The translations under genes were made by a program, and so were the position numbers. From positions 1-64,000 of the forward strand of contig DHMO01000002.1 of NCBI GenBank assembly GCA_002405835.1: a stretch of 64,000 nucleotides of DNA. Direction: 5' to 3'. Of this stretch, positions 1-8,333 are shown one piece after another. The notes below the pieces were generated by a model, which made no database searches, was not told where the DNA came from, and saw only the letters and a list, made by a program, of their open reading frames with translations. Numbering within the stretch: the stretch's first letter is position 1; each line of letters begins with the position of its first letter. Origin of the DNA: Lentisphaeria bacterium UBA4640 (GTDB taxonomy: Bacteria; Verrucomicrobiota; Lentisphaeria; Victivallales; UBA1829).

Positions 1-68
1 GCGATAATCGCAATTACCACGAGGAGCTCAATGAGCGTGAACCCACGATTTTTACGTTTTGTTGTCAT
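1..68 (-). CDS. Pseudopilin-like protein, N-terminus only (partial at window edge)
   Basis: The first 22 codons of a type II secretion/type IV pilin-like protein are visible before the window ends. After a short basic leader comes the prepilin peptidase site and the start of the hydrophobic helix (G-F-T-L-I-E-L-L-V-V-I). The Gly before Phe is the expected cleavage point and the Glu at mature position 5 is present. A clear ribosome site (AAGGAG) lies 8 bases before the ATG, and a strong promoter lies about 80 bases upstream. The class cannot be refined because the C-terminal domain is outside the window. Two further full-length members occur at 14009-14791 and 22748-23596. Confidence 0.9.
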   Translation of the reverse strand, partial: MTTKRKNRGFTLIELLVVIAII

Positions 69-101
69 TTTGTTCTTTCTCCTTAAAAAAGTTTTTCTTG
101 G

Positions 102-127
102 GGTTAAATGACATGACTTTCATTTAA
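102..127. promoter_or_regulatory. Inverted repeat in the leader of the pseudopilin gene
   Basis: TTAAATGA at 104-111 and TCATTTAA at 120-127 form a dyad with an 8-base centre. It lies just downstream of the predicted transcription start for the pseudopilin gene, where a repressor operator would block elongation. No regulator can be assigned from sequence alone. Confidence 0.4.
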
Positions 128-148
128 TCCACGAATGTTATGGCTTAC

Positions 149-177
149 ATTATACCACATAATCGCGATTTTGGCAA
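149..177 (-). promoter_or_regulatory. Sigma-70-type promoter of the pseudopilin gene
   Basis: On the reverse strand TTGCCA (172-177) and TATAAT (149-154) are separated by 17 bases. The predicted start gives a leader of about 70 bases before the pseudopilin ATG. Confidence 0.75.
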
Positions 178-251
178 CCCCCTTTTTCAAAAAAAATTGA
201 ATTTTTTTCTGTTTTTCCGTCTTTTTCGTGAAAGATTCGCCGTTTTCAGAG

Positions 252-292
252 GAAAAAACAAAAAAATCGACCGCCTTTTCAGGGGCGGCCGA
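252..292 (-). terminator. Rho-independent terminator after apgM
   Basis: A 9-bp stem (267-275 with 284-292, one G-U pair) and 8-base loop is followed on the reverse strand by seven T, a G and six more T. It lies 26 bases past the apgM stop and ends the rpmH-to-apgM operon. Confidence 0.9.
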
Positions 293-317
293 TCTGCTCT
301 CAACTCTTTGAAGACGT

Positions 318-1535
318 TTATTTTGCGATGTTCAACACCTTCCGGACAAATTCTTCGCCGTGCATGAAGCCCAGGGAGCCATGTGGTGCATCCTTTTCCG
401 AATAATGCTGAATGGCGTCCGGGACGATGTGCGGTCCGCAGATCGCAACAGGCACCGGCGTGCGCGTATGCGCGCGCAGATGCAGCGGAACCGGATGATC
501 CGGAAGAATCGCAAGCGTCAGGTCGCGTCCGGCAAGCGCCGTCATGACCGGCTTGATGATCTTGTTCTCAAGATCCGAGATCGCCTGCATCTTGTGCTGC
601 AGATTGCCTTCATGCGAACACTCGTCGATCGCTTCCAGATGAACATAGACAAAGTCGTGATCCTCAATCGCTTTGATTGCGGCTTCCGCTTTGCCCGCGT
701 AGTTGGTGTCCAGGTAGCCCGTTGCGCCTTCCACGGGGATGACGTCCATGCCGGCGCATTTGGCGATGCCGGAGATGACGTCAACCGCGGTGATGACTGC
801 GGCGGTGCGGCCGTCGTATTTGCCGGAGAAGCCGGGGAATGACGGTTTGTGGCCGGGGCTCCAGGGCCAGATCCAGTTTGCGGGAACTTCGCCGTTTTTG
901 TTCAGCGGGTGATCCGCAAGGAACGCGGCGGCGTCCGCCATGAGCTTTTCGACAAAGTCGACGGTGTGCTGCGCGGCGGGTGTTTTCGCCTTCATGCGCA
1001 GTTCCGAGACGGGGAGATCCTGCGAGGAGTCGGGCTTGAAGTAATCGACTTCCGCGGAGAATTCCGCGCCGTGGAGAACCAGCAGGTTGCGGTAGCTGAC
1101 GCCGCTGTAGAAGGTGACCTTGTCGCTGTTGAACTTCGCCGCGAGGGCGTCCATGAACGCTTTTGCACGCTCTTTGGAGATGTGCCCGGCGGAGTAGTCG
1201 CGGAGGATTCCGTTTTCGACGGTGACGAGGTTGCAGCGCCACGCGATGTCATCGGGTCCGAGCTGAATGCCCTGGCTGGTCGCCTCGATGGGACCGCGTC
1301 CGGGGTAGAAGCTGGCGAGCTCATATCCGAGGACGGACATGTTGGCGGCGTCGGATGACGTGGGGAAGCCTTCGGGGAGGGTCAGGAACGTTCCCGACGC
1401 GCCGTTGCGCGCGATGGAATCCATGTACGGGGTGTCGACCGCTTCGAGCGGGGTTTTGCCGCCGAGCGCTTCAACGGGTTCATCGGCCATGCCGTCCGCG
1501 AGGAAGACGATGGCTTTTCCCTTCAAGCTGTTCAT
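318..1535 (-). CDS. apgM: Cofactor-independent phosphoglycerate mutase, archaeal type (ApgM)
   Basis: Interconverts 3- and 2-phosphoglycerate in glycolysis and gluconeogenesis without 2,3-bisphosphoglycerate. The 405-residue length and alkaline-phosphatase-superfamily features fit the ApgM group rather than the longer GpmI. Near the N-terminus is the metal-binding start F-L-A-D-G-M-A-D, then P-T-S-S-D-A-A-N with the probable catalytic serine, and later D-H-P-V-P and the metal-binding H-T-R-T-P-V-P. It starts 12 bases after the jag stop and is the last gene before the terminator, so it is probably co-transcribed with the yidC group. Some homologues have been annotated as homoserine kinase-like, but the metal-site pattern favours mutase. 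Confidence 0.9.
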   Translation of the reverse strand: MNSLKGKAIVFLADGMADEPVEALGGKTPLEAVDTPYMDSIARNGASGTFLTLPEGFPTSSDAANMSVLGYELASFYPGRGPIEATSQGIQLGPDDIAWRCNLVTVENGILRDYSAGHISKERAKAFMDALAAKFNSDKVTFYSGVSYRNLLVLHGAEFSAEVDYFKPDSSQDLPVSELRMKAKTPAAQHTVDFVEKLMADAAAFLADHPLNKNGEVPANWIWPWSPGHKPSFPGFSGKYDGRTAAVITAVDVISGIAKCAGMDVIPVEGATGYLDTNYAGKAEAAIKAIEDHDFVYVHLEAIDECSHEGNLQHKMQAISDLENKIIKPVMTALAGRDLTLAILPDHPVPLHLRAHTRTPVPVAICGPHIVPDAIQHYSEKDAPHGSLGFMHGEEFVRKVLNIAK

Positions 1536-1547
1536 GGGTTCCTCCGT

Positions 1548-2270
1548 TTACTTTTTGAGGGAGACGACGACGCTTTTCATGGCGCCTTCGCCGATGCTCT
1601 CGGTGTGGAGATCGGGCTCGTTTTCGAGAGTGATGTGAATGATCCGGCGGTCATGGGAGTTCATCGCGGGGAGGGTGACGGGTTCACCCCAGCGGCGGAC
1701 TTCCTTGGCGGCGTCGAGCGCCTGCTGCTGGAGAATGTCCTCTTTGCCGGAGTCGAAACGGCGTCCGCCTCTGCGTTCACCGCGTTCACGGCGTTCTCCG
1801 CGCTCGCCGCGGTCGCGGGAGGGACGGCGTTCGCCGCCGACGGTTTTGCCGTTGGAGGAATAGCCGTCGATGTCGATATAGACTTTGGGGAAATCCTCGT
1901 TGCCGTTCTGCATCATGCGGTTGAGCAGGAGCTGGAGACTTTCGAGGGACTGTCCCTTGCGTCCGATGATGCGTCCGGCGTCTTCGCTGGAGATGACGAG
2001 GTTGATTTTGGAGGGGCGTTTTTCCGCCTTGACGGTTCCGTCGAGACCGAGGAAATCGAGCATGGTGGAGAGAGTCTTTGAGGACTTCTCGATCATTTCA
2101 TCGGTGACTTCGATCTGCGGGCGGGGCTTGCGTTCGGGAGCCGGGGCTTCGACGGCGACGGTTTCTTCTGCGACGGCAACGGTCTCTTCCGCCGCGGTAT
2201 TCAGATTCTGGTCTGCGACCGGTTCCGCTGCAGCGGAAACTTCCGGATTCCGGATTTCTTCATTTTCCAT
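1548..2270 (-). CDS. jag: Jag/KhpB-type RNA-binding protein (KH and R3H domains)
   Basis: A 240-residue single-strand nucleic-acid-binding protein of the Jag (SpoIIIJ-associated, KhpB/EloR) family, classically encoded next to yidC as here. The order is an acidic, Ala/Glu-rich N-terminal stretch (1-50), a Jag_N-like segment, a KH domain with the I-I-G-R-K-G-Q-S loop around residue 105, an Arg/Glu/Gly-rich linker around 150-170, and a C-terminal R3H domain (L-P-A-M-N-S-H-D-R-R-I-I-H). Homologues influence cell-wall elongation and small-RNA regulation; that role here is inferred. The basic low-complexity linker is longer than in many relatives. Confidence 0.92.
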   Translation of the reverse strand: MENEEIRNPEVSAAAEPVADQNLNTAAEETVAVAEETVAVEAPAPERKPRPQIEVTDEMIEKSSKTLSTMLDFLGLDGTVKAEKRPSKINLVISSEDAGRIIGRKGQSLESLQLLLNRMMQNGNEDFPKVYIDIDGYSSNGKTVGGERRPSRDRGERGERRERGERRGGRRFDSGKEDILQQQALDAAKEVRRWGEPVTLPAMNSHDRRIIHITLENEPDLHTESIGEGAMKSVVVSLKK

Positions 2271-2304
2271 TTCAGTTCTCCTGAGTTTGTGCGGTGAAAA
2301 AGGG

Positions 2305-4038
2305 TCAGGCTGGTTTTGTGTTGTTCAGCGCAAGTTCTTCTTTTTTCGCCGCGTATTGACTGTATTTCATTTGCAATATGCTCAAAATATTGTTGACGCA
2401 CCAGTAGAGTGCGAGCCCCGACGGGAAGCTGTAGAAGAAGACGAGCATGATGATCGGCATGAGCATCATCATCTTCTGCTGGGAGGCGTCGGCCATCGGC
2501 GGGGAGAGCTTCTGCTGAAGCACCATGAGTCCCGTCGAGATCAGAATCAGCGGATGCAGACCGATTCCCATGATCGTGGGACCGATGAGGTCCGGACGGG
2601 AGAGGTCCTGAGCCCAGAGGAACGAAACATGGCGCAGTTCCACGGAAGAATCGAGGGTGGAGTAGAGCGCGATGAATACGGGAAGCTGAAGCAGCATCGG
2701 GAAGCATCCGCCGAAGGGGCTGACCTTCTCGCGCTTGTAGAGCTCCATCATCTGACGGCTGAATTCCTGCTGATTGTCCTTGTATTTCTCTTTCAGTTCC
2801 TTCAGTTTCGGCTGGAGGCGCTGCATGCGGCGCATGGATTTGTTGCCTTTGTGGATCAGCGGCCAGAGAATCAGCTTCACCAGAACGGTGAGGAGAATGA
2901 TTGCGAGTCCGTAGGATCCGGTGATGTCTTTCAGCAGATTGAGCAGATAGAGCATCGGACGGCAGAGGGGTTCAAGCCAGCTCCAGTAGGCGAGGTGGAC
3001 GGCGTTCGTCGCGCTCGCTGGGAGGTCGGTCATGACCTTGAGGTCTTTGGGGCCGAGGTAGAACTGGTAATCCGAGACGAACGGTTTGCCGGGGTAGACA
3101 TTGACGTCCGCATAGACGCCTGCGGCGCCGGGGAGACGGTAGACTGCGGAGTCGTTCAGGTCGCGTTTGGACGGGTTGACGATTTTGCAGCCGGCGTTGA
3201 ACACGGGTTTTGCGGCGAGGAGCGAGACGAAGTATTTATTGGAGACGGCGACCCACTCGAGCGGATCGGAGGTTGCGGCCTTCTGGAACTTTTCATCTTT
3301 CGCCGTCGGGTCAACGGTTGTGACGCCGCCGTTGGCGCGGCAGAGTTCGACTTTGTGAACGTCGCGGAGGTCATCGTTTGCGAGCTGTTTGAGCGGGGGA
3401 AGCGTTCCGCCCCAGACGACGATCTGCGGGAGGTTGACTCCGGTGGGCGCGGAGGTGGAGATTTCCATGCGGCACTTGAGAACGTCGCTTGCCTTGTCCG
3501 TCGTGAAGGTCTGTGTGAGGGTCAGGGGGACCGCTCCGGCATAGGTGCGGGTGACGATGAGTTCGCTGGCGGAAACTTTTTTCATGGCGACCGTTTTGAC
3601 GGTGATTCCGGGGATGGAGACGGCGAACGGCTCGAGTCCCTGGGATTCGCGGACGGCTACCGGCTGTTTTTCGGCGTCCTTTGCGGTATCGCGCGGGGCG
3701 GTGCGGAAGTAGTTTTTGAGAACGACTTCATCAAGGATGCCGTTGGAGTTGAAATAGTAGTGGGTGTCGCGGGAATCGAGCGTCTGGACGCGGGGCTTTG
3801 CGGCTGCGTCGGCGGGGGTTCCTGCGGGAAGGGCGGGAGTGCTCTGAGCCTGCGGAGTGATGGAGGCGGGAGCAGGGGCTGCGGGCGCCGCGTTTTGGAC
3901 CTGCTGCGGAGCGGGAGCGTTTTTAGCCTGCCATCGCGGATAGAAAACGGACCAGCCGATGAGAGCGGCTGCACAGATGAGGACTACGACAAGAGTTTCT
4001 TTGTCAAATTTCACTTGAAAAACCTTTCGGACCGGCAT
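2305..4038 (-). CDS. yidC: Membrane protein insertase YidC
   Basis: Inserts and folds inner-membrane proteins with or without SecYEG. The 577-residue size and domain order match the long Gram-negative form: an N-terminal transmembrane anchor (about 12-28), an Ala/Pro linker, a large periplasmic beta-supersandwich domain (about 80-335) and the conserved five-helix core from about residue 350. The core keeps the M-R-R-M-Q-R-L-Q-P-K region, the cytoplasmic coiled hairpin and P-F-G-G-C-F-P-M-L-L-Q-L-P-V-F. It sits between yidD (overlapping start) and jag, the standard arrangement. The long form implies a periplasm. Confidence 0.97.
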   Translation of the reverse strand: MPVRKVFQVKFDKETLVVVLICAAALIGWSVFYPRWQAKNAPAPQQVQNAAPAAPAPASITPQAQSTPALPAGTPADAAAKPRVQTLDSRDTHYYFNSNGILDEVVLKNYFRTAPRDTAKDAEKQPVAVRESQGLEPFAVSIPGITVKTVAMKKVSASELIVTRTYAGAVPLTLTQTFTTDKASDVLKCRMEISTSAPTGVNLPQIVVWGGTLPPLKQLANDDLRDVHKVELCRANGGVTTVDPTAKDEKFQKAATSDPLEWVAVSNKYFVSLLAAKPVFNAGCKIVNPSKRDLNDSAVYRLPGAAGVYADVNVYPGKPFVSDYQFYLGPKDLKVMTDLPASATNAVHLAYWSWLEPLCRPMLYLLNLLKDITGSYGLAIILLTVLVKLILWPLIHKGNKSMRRMQRLQPKLKELKEKYKDNQQEFSRQMMELYKREKVSPFGGCFPMLLQLPVFIALYSTLDSSVELRHVSFLWAQDLSRPDLIGPTIMGIGLHPLILISTGLMVLQQKLSPPMADASQQKMMMLMPIIMLVFFYSFPSGLALYWCVNNILSILQMKYSQYAAKKEELALNNTKPA

Positions 4039-4268
4039 TTGACCGCGGAGTCGTTTCCGGCAGATTTCTTTTTAGGAGGAACGGGGTCGTATCCGGCGCG
4101 GCAAAAGGGATTGCATCGGAGAATCCGCCACACCGTGAGAATGGAGCCTTTTATGGCGCCATGAACCCGGAGCGCCTCCAGACCGTATGCGGAACACGTC
4201 GGAGTAAAGCGGCAGCAGGGAGGGAGGAGCGGCGAAATGCAGAGACGGTAAATGCGGATGGGAATCAT
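4011..4268 (-). CDS. yidD: Membrane protein insertion efficiency factor YidD
   Basis: An 85-residue protein with the hallmark Y-R-L-C-I-S-P-L-L-P-P-C-C-R-F-T-P-T-C-S-A-Y region near the N-terminus and C-N-P-F-C-R-A-G-Y-D-P-V-P further on. These cysteines and the short amphipathic N-terminus define the family. YidD assists YidC-dependent insertion at the inner membrane. I chose the ATG at 4268 because it places the conserved I-P-I-R-I-Y-R-L at the N-terminus; the same frame is open further upstream through rnpA but carries no family signal there. Its 3' end overlaps the yidC start by 28 bases. Confidence 0.93.
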   Translation of the reverse strand: MIPIRIYRLCISPLLPPCCRFTPTCSAYGLEALRVHGAIKGSILTVWRILRCNPFCRAGYDPVPPKKKSAGNDSAVKCRSERFFK

Positions 4269-4297
4269 GAGAATCCGCGCCGCGATGGAGGGCGGAT

Positions 4298-4705
4298 TCA
4301 GATTTTCGTCATCATTCCGGTTTTGGTCAGGGCTTTTGCAAGCTCTGCTTTGACAACCTGCATTTTGACCCGGAGAATTTCTCTTCGGGGGATGACGACG
4401 ATTCCGCACGGAACGATCTCCGGCTGAAGAAGCCGGAACGCTTCGCGTACGAGACGCCGAGCGCGATTTCTGCGGACGGCCCGTTTGTCGAATTTCCGGC
4501 TGCATATCACGCCGCATTTCCGGGAAATGCCGAATTCCTGACCGGACACCAGCGCGGTGAAGTACCGCGATGTGACACGTCTTCCGTTGTTCTTGACCGC
4601 ATCGAATTCGCTTTTCAGCTTGAGCCTGCTGTCCTGGCTGAGCCGGAACCTGCAGACCCCGACGGGGGAAACGGAAGACGCGCTGTCCACTCTGTCTGAC
4701 GTCAT
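4298..4705 (-). CDS. rnpA: Ribonuclease P protein component
   Basis: The 135-residue basic protein subunit that helps RNase P RNA cut the 5' leader from precursor tRNAs. Visible are F-R-L-S-Q-D-S-R-L-K near the N-terminus, the F-D-A-V-K-N-N-G-R-R strand and the RNR signature (R-R-N-R-A-R-R-L-V-R-E-A-F-R). The ATG at 4705 lies 5 bases after the rpmH stop, the usual rpmH-rnpA coupling; the open frame continues upstream inside rpmH without family similarity. The N-terminal extension of about 17 residues before F-R-L-S is slightly longer than usual, so the exact start is less certain than the identity. Confidence 0.93.
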   Translation of the reverse strand: MTSDRVDSASSVSPVGVCRFRLSQDSRLKLKSEFDAVKNNGRRVTSRYFTALVSGQEFGISRKCGVICSRKFDKRAVRRNRARRLVREAFRLLQPEIVPCGIVVIPRREILRVKMQVVKAELAKALTKTGMMTKI

Positions 4706-4710
4706 TTCAA

Positions 4711-4845
4711 TCAGAGAGCGAGTCTCTTGCGGCCTTTCTGACGACGGCGGGCGAGGACCTGACGTCCACCGCGGGTAGCCATTCTGGCGCGGAAGCCGCA
4801 TTTGCGCAGTCTTTTGATTTTCGAAGGCTGATACGTTCTTTTCAT
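4711..4845 (-). CDS. rpmH: 50S ribosomal protein L34
   Basis: A 44-residue basic protein starting M-K-R-T-Y-Q-P-S-K and continuing with the conserved G-F-R-A-R-M-A-T-R-G-G-R and R-R-Q-K-G-R-K-R-L. Length and sequence are diagnostic. It is preceded by a good ribosome site (AAAGGAA) and a sigma-70 promoter and leads the rpmH-rnpA-yidD-yidC-jag-apgM operon. dnaA, often found upstream of rpmH, is not adjacent here; a tRNA-Gln gene is. Confidence 0.97.
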   Translation of the reverse strand: MKRTYQPSKIKRLRKCGFRARMATRGGRQVLARRRQKGRKRLAL

Positions 4846-4918
4846 TTTCTGTTTCCTTTCTTCCTATCTGTGAAGTTGATACAATTCATCCTGCCGTGCA
4901 TATAAACACGGAGTTTGA

Positions 4919-4946
4919 ACTATACACCGTTTTCGGAAAAATTCAA
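4919..4946 (-). promoter_or_regulatory. Promoter of the rpmH-apgM operon
   Basis: Reverse strand TTGAAT (4941-4946) and TATAGT (4919-4924) with a 16-base spacer. The leader of about 65 bases contains a small hairpin (CCGTG/CACGG). Confidence 0.65.
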
Positions 4947-4997
4947 GTGGCGGAATGCGTTTCGTTCCGCTTTTCTTCAGGAAAAGCATGGAGGGAG

Positions 4998-5071
4998 TGG
5001 TATCCCCGCCAAGATTCGAACTTGAACTAAATGGATCAAAACCATTTGTGCTACCGTTACACCACAGGGAT
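4998..5071 (-). tRNA. tRNA-Gln (anticodon TTG), CCA encoded
   Basis: On the reverse strand the sequence folds as a cloverleaf: acceptor ATCCCTG with CGGGGAT, D arm G-T-G-T-A-A-C-G-G-T-A-G-C-A, anticodon stem AATGG/CCATT around T-T-T-T-G-A-T, and T loop T-T-C-G-A-A-T. The anticodon TTG reads CAA. CCA is encoded at the 3' end (4998-5000). Confidence 0.96.
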
Positions 5072-5090
5072 ATTTTACAGTTGAGGTCTT

Positions 5091-5119
5091 AATATAGCAC
5101 TCCATTTTGAAAAGTCCAA
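5091..5119 (-). promoter_or_regulatory. Promoter of tRNA-Gln
   Basis: Reverse strand TTGGAC (5114-5119) and TATATT (5091-5096), 17-base spacer, about 20 bases before the tRNA 5' end. Confidence 0.7.
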
Positions 5120-5157
5120 CGGATATTTTATTTTTTCATATGGTTTTGCTGAAAAGT

Positions 5158-5186
5158 TTGACATTTTCCGTTTCCGGCAATATATT
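5158..5186 (+). promoter_or_regulatory. Promoter of the methyltransferase gene
   Basis: TTGACA (5158-5163), 17-base spacer, TATATT (5181-5186). Its position excludes the upstream in-frame ATG at 5107 as the start and supports 5212. Confidence 0.75.
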
Positions 5187-5211
5187 TCGGATATTTTCAA
5201 CGAGGTCTCTG

Positions 5212-5832
5212 ATGTTTTACTGGAAATGGAAACAGAATTTTGCCCGTCCGGGAGTCTTTCCCGGAAGTTTTCTCGTGTTCTGGAAAATGAACAAACACCA
5301 CCGTCCGCTTCAGGAGTTCGCCATGCGCTTCTTCCGGATTCCGGAACAGGGGAAGGTGCTGGATATCGGCTGCGGAGGCGGCTTTTTCATCGCGTCGATG
5401 CTCCGCCGCGCGCCGGAGGCGCACTTCTGCGGCGTGGATTATTCGCCGGTTTCCGTAAAGAAGACGCTTTCGTTCAACCGCCGCGCGGTGCGGGCGGGAC
5501 AGGTGGAGGCGGTGGAGGGAAGCGTTTCAAATCTGCCGTTCGCGGAGGCTTCGTTTGATTTGGCGACGGCATCCGAGACGATCTACTTCTGGCCGGATCC
5601 AGCGAACGACGTCCGGGAGGTTTTCCGCGTGCTGCGTCCGGGCGGAACCTTTGCAGTCTGCTGCGATTCCTGCAATCCTGAGACGGCGAAGAGATACACG
5701 GACCGCATTCACGGGATGAAGGTTTATACTCCGGCGGAGCTGTGCGCGTTTCTTTCCGGCGCCGGTTTTTCGGAGGTTGAAGCCCATTGCGATCCGGCGT
5801 CGGAGATCGTCTGTGTGACCGGGCGGAAATAA
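5212..5832 (+). CDS. Class I SAM-dependent methyltransferase (substrate unknown)
   Basis: A 206-residue protein of the UbiE/Methyltransf_11 type. Motif I (V-L-D-I-G-C-G-G-G) binds S-adenosylmethionine, followed by the acidic G-V-D-Y-S at the end of strand 2, V-E-G-S-V-S-N-L-P-F and the post-motif V-L-R-P-G-G. The start at 5212 follows a GAGG ribosome site and lies downstream of the promoter. No signal peptide is seen, so it should be cytoplasmic. It is flanked by tRNA-Gln and tRNA-Cys and is probably monocistronic. The substrate cannot be read from the sequence; small molecule or lipid precursor is as likely as anything else. Confidence 0.85.
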   Translation: MFYWKWKQNFARPGVFPGSFLVFWKMNKHHRPLQEFAMRFFRIPEQGKVLDIGCGGGFFIASMLRRAPEAHFCGVDYSPVSVKKTLSFNRRAVRAGQVEAVEGSVSNLPFAEASFDLATASETIYFWPDPANDVREVFRVLRPGGTFAVCCDSCNPETAKRYTDRIHGMKVYTPAELCAFLSGAGFSEVEAHCDPASEIVCVTGRK

Positions 5833-5859
5833 TCCTTTCGATTTTTTTAGAAAACACGC

Positions 5860-5887
5860 TTGCATTTTCCGGAAACGGTGATATATT
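5860..5887 (+). promoter_or_regulatory. Promoter of tRNA-Cys
   Basis: TTGCAT (5860-5865), 16-base spacer, TATATT (5882-5887), about 20 bases before the tRNA. Confidence 0.65.
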
Positions 5888-5907
5888 GTAACATCGAAAG
5901 TCAATAT

Positions 5908-5983
5908 GGCGTGATGGTCGAGCGGCTAAGGCAACGGTCTGCAAAACCGGTTCCGGTGGGTTCAACTCCCACTCACGCCTCCA
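5908..5983 (+). tRNA. tRNA-Cys (anticodon GCA), CCA encoded
   Basis: Acceptor GGCGTGA pairs with TCACGCC, the anticodon arm is CGGT-C-T-GCA-A-A-ACCG, and the T arm is GTGGG/CCCAC around T-T-C-A-A-C-T. Discriminator T is followed by an encoded CCA (5981-5983). The GCA anticodon reads TGC and TGT. Confidence 0.96.
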
Positions 5984-6076
5984 TTTTTGTTTTAAAGCAT
6001 TCTGCTGAAAATTCGGCCGGAACAAAACGTCCGGCTTATATATCTTCCCAGACAAATTTTCCATGCAAGAAGGATC

Positions 6077-8323
6077 ATGCAGATGCCGCAGAATGTCTCC
6101 TGGATTCGCCCTCCCGCCGCACGTTTTCCCGATTTCGGGAAGACTCTTCACTCCTGTTTTGATGAATCGCATGTGGCTCATCCGCGTATGGCGGTTTTCC
6201 GGCGCGTGTTCGAGCTCGAAGAGGAGCCGGAGAATCTGGTCGCTCTCTTTTCCGGCGACACGAAGTTCCGCCTGTACGTCAACGGGCGGTTCGTGGATGA
6301 CGGTCCGGTTGAGGTCGGCGGAGATTACGCGAAAACCGATGCGCCGGACTGGTGGTTCGTTTCGCGGCGCGACCTTGCGCCGTTCCTGCGGCGTGGACGC
6401 AACACGATTGTGGCGGAACTGGTCAATGTCCCGGAGGCGCAGACCGATTATTCCGTCGGACACTCCGGTTTTATGTTCGAACTGCGTCGGAACGGGGAAA
6501 TCCTGCTGCGGACCGATTCCTCGTGGCGGGTGGCGCTGAACCTTGCGTACAGTGGACCCCGGCTTTGGGAGACCGGACTGTTTCCGGAAGATTATCTGGC
6601 TCCGGAGTACGATGACTCCGCCTGGGATTTTGCCGAGTCCGTTCCTGCGGAGCTTGCGGCGGACTGGAAGCTGAAAGAGCTGAATCTTCCTCCGCTTGAG
6701 GAGGAGACGATCCGTCCGGACTCTGTGCAGATCCCGTTTGAAGAACAGGCGCGGCGGATTTCGAATCCGGAAGCTCTGTGCGGTGGCGGCGGATTCATGG
6801 AGATTCAGCCGGGACCTCCGGTGGTTTTCCTGCTCCGTTTCCCTGTCGAAGCGGCCGGACACCTGGAGTTCGAGGTTGAAGCGGAAAGAGGTGCGGAACT
6901 TCAGTTTGACTTTCAGGAGCATCGCGGCTTTACGCATGAGAGAATGTGTTACAGAACCGGAGCCGGACGCCGCACGTTCCGCCTGACGCGTCTGAATGTC
7001 ATGCGTTACGTCAAAATTTCAGTGAGCTGCAGCGGATTTGCGTCACCCGGATATTCGCCGCTGCGTTTGTATTCGGTCGTTCTGCACAGGCGCTTCTTCC
7101 CTCTGCCGGAAACGGCGCCGTTCTGCTGTTCCGATCCGGAGCTGGAGCGTGTCCGGGACTGTATCGACCGCACGATGCGGCTCTGCATGATGCGTCTGCA
7201 TCTTGATTCTCCGGTTCATCAGGAGGGACTCGGCTGCACGGGCGACTACATGATTGAATCGCTGATTTCCTGTGCGCTCTACGGCGAAACGCGTCTTGCC
7301 GCCGCGGATATTCTGCGCACGGCGTATCTTCTCAGGCAGAGCGGTGGATTCATGTTCCACACCTCCTATTCTCTGCTTTATACGCGGGTGGTGCTGGATT
7401 ACCTGATGTATTCCGGCGATTTCTCCATTCCGCGCGAGGTCTTCCCGCAGATCGACAGCGTTTTGAACCGCTTTACGGAATTCATTGGACCTTCCGGACT
7501 TGTTTCCGAAGCACCGAACTATCTGTTCATCGACTGGGCGGCGGATGAAAAGTTCGATTATCATCATCCGCCCGCTTCGCGCGGAATGGGATGCATGACG
7601 GCATTTTACGTTCTGGCTCTGAATGACGGGGCGAAACTTGCGGAGCTGCTGAATCTGCCTGAAAAGGCGGCGGAGTACCGGCTGCGCGCGGAAAAACTTT
7701 CGGCGGCGTTCCGCCGTGAACTGTGGGATCCGGAAAAACAGTGTTTCCGCGACGGCATTCCGCATCTGACGTCGGTCGCCCCGAACTTCTGGCTTCCGGC
7801 GGATGATGATTCGGCTGCATATTCCGTGCACACCAACGCTCTGGCGGCTGCATCGGGGATTGTTCCGGAGTCGGAGGCTCGGGCTCTGCTGGAACGGGTT
7901 CTGTCCGATGAATCCCTGCTTCAGCCGCAGCCCTATTTCATGCACTTCATCTTCGATGCGCTGCGGAAGTGCGGCGGGTTCGGCAAATACGGATTTGCGC
8001 TTCTGAAACGCTGGAATGCGGTTGTCGCGGAACATCCGGAGAGTTTGAAGGAGTGCTGGAATTGCGGCGATTACTGTCATGCGTGGGGCGGAACGCCCGC
8101 GTATCAGATTGCGCGTTCCGTGTTCGGCGTGGAATTGCTGGAACCGGGTGCGGCTGCGGTTCGCATTGCGCCGGAGTTCGGGCCGTTGACCTTTGCGGAA
8201 GGCGAGGTTCCGACGGTTCGCGGAGCGATCCGTTTCCGCTGGGAGAATGGAAGATTGAAAATCCGCGTTCCGGAGAACATCCGCTGTGAGCTGAACAGCA
8301 AATATGAAACGGAATTTTTCTGA
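6077..8323 (+). CDS. GH78-type alpha-L-rhamnosidase-like protein, cytoplasmic
   Basis: A 748-residue protein with the GH78 plan: beta-sandwich N-terminal domains (about 35-150 and 220-340), an (alpha/alpha)6 catalytic domain (about 350-690) and a small C-terminal beta domain. In the catalytic region the usual P-x-x-x-E-x-x-x-W-T-G-D element appears as S-P-V-H-Q-E-G-L-G-C-T-G-D, keeping the candidate acid Glu383 and Asp390. The D-W-A-x element near residue 478 is also present. There is no signal peptide, so it should act on imported rhamnosyl oligosaccharides. It starts with a good AAGGA site. It is one of three GH78-like proteins here and is the most divergent at the motif. Another alpha-glycosidic specificity remains possible. 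Confidence 0.8.
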   Translation: MQMPQNVSWIRPPAARFPDFGKTLHSCFDESHVAHPRMAVFRRVFELEEEPENLVALFSGDTKFRLYVNGRFVDDGPVEVGGDYAKTDAPDWWFVSRRDLAPFLRRGRNTIVAELVNVPEAQTDYSVGHSGFMFELRRNGEILLRTDSSWRVALNLAYSGPRLWETGLFPEDYLAPEYDDSAWDFAESVPAELAADWKLKELNLPPLEEETIRPDSVQIPFEEQARRISNPEALCGGGGFMEIQPGPPVVFLLRFPVEAAGHLEFEVEAERGAELQFDFQEHRGFTHERMCYRTGAGRRTFRLTRLNVMRYVKISVSCSGFASPGYSPLRLYSVVLHRRFFPLPETAPFCCSDPELERVRDCIDRTMRLCMMRLHLDSPVHQEGLGCTGDYMIESLISCALYGETRLAAADILRTAYLLRQSGGFMFHTSYSLLYTRVVLDYLMYSGDFSIPREVFPQIDSVLNRFTEFIGPSGLVSEAPNYLFIDWAADEKFDYHHPPASRGMGCMTAFYVLALNDGAKLAELLNLPEKAAEYRLRAEKLSAAFRRELWDPEKQCFRDGIPHLTSVAPNFWLPADDDSAAYSVHTNALAAASGIVPESEARALLERVLSDESLLQPQPYFMHFIFDALRKCGGFGKYGFALLKRWNAVVAEHPESLKECWNCGDYCHAWGGTPAYQIARSVFGVELLEPGAAAVRIAPEFGPLTFAEGEVPTVRGAIRFRWENGRLKIRVPENIRCELNSKYETEFF

Positions 8324-8333
8324 GAATACAGAA

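Noticed and set aside
1885..4164. Long forward-strand open frame opposite jag and yidC
   Set aside because: It runs antisense to two well-identified genes, has no ribosome site or recognisable domain, and is a by-product of GC-rich codon bias.
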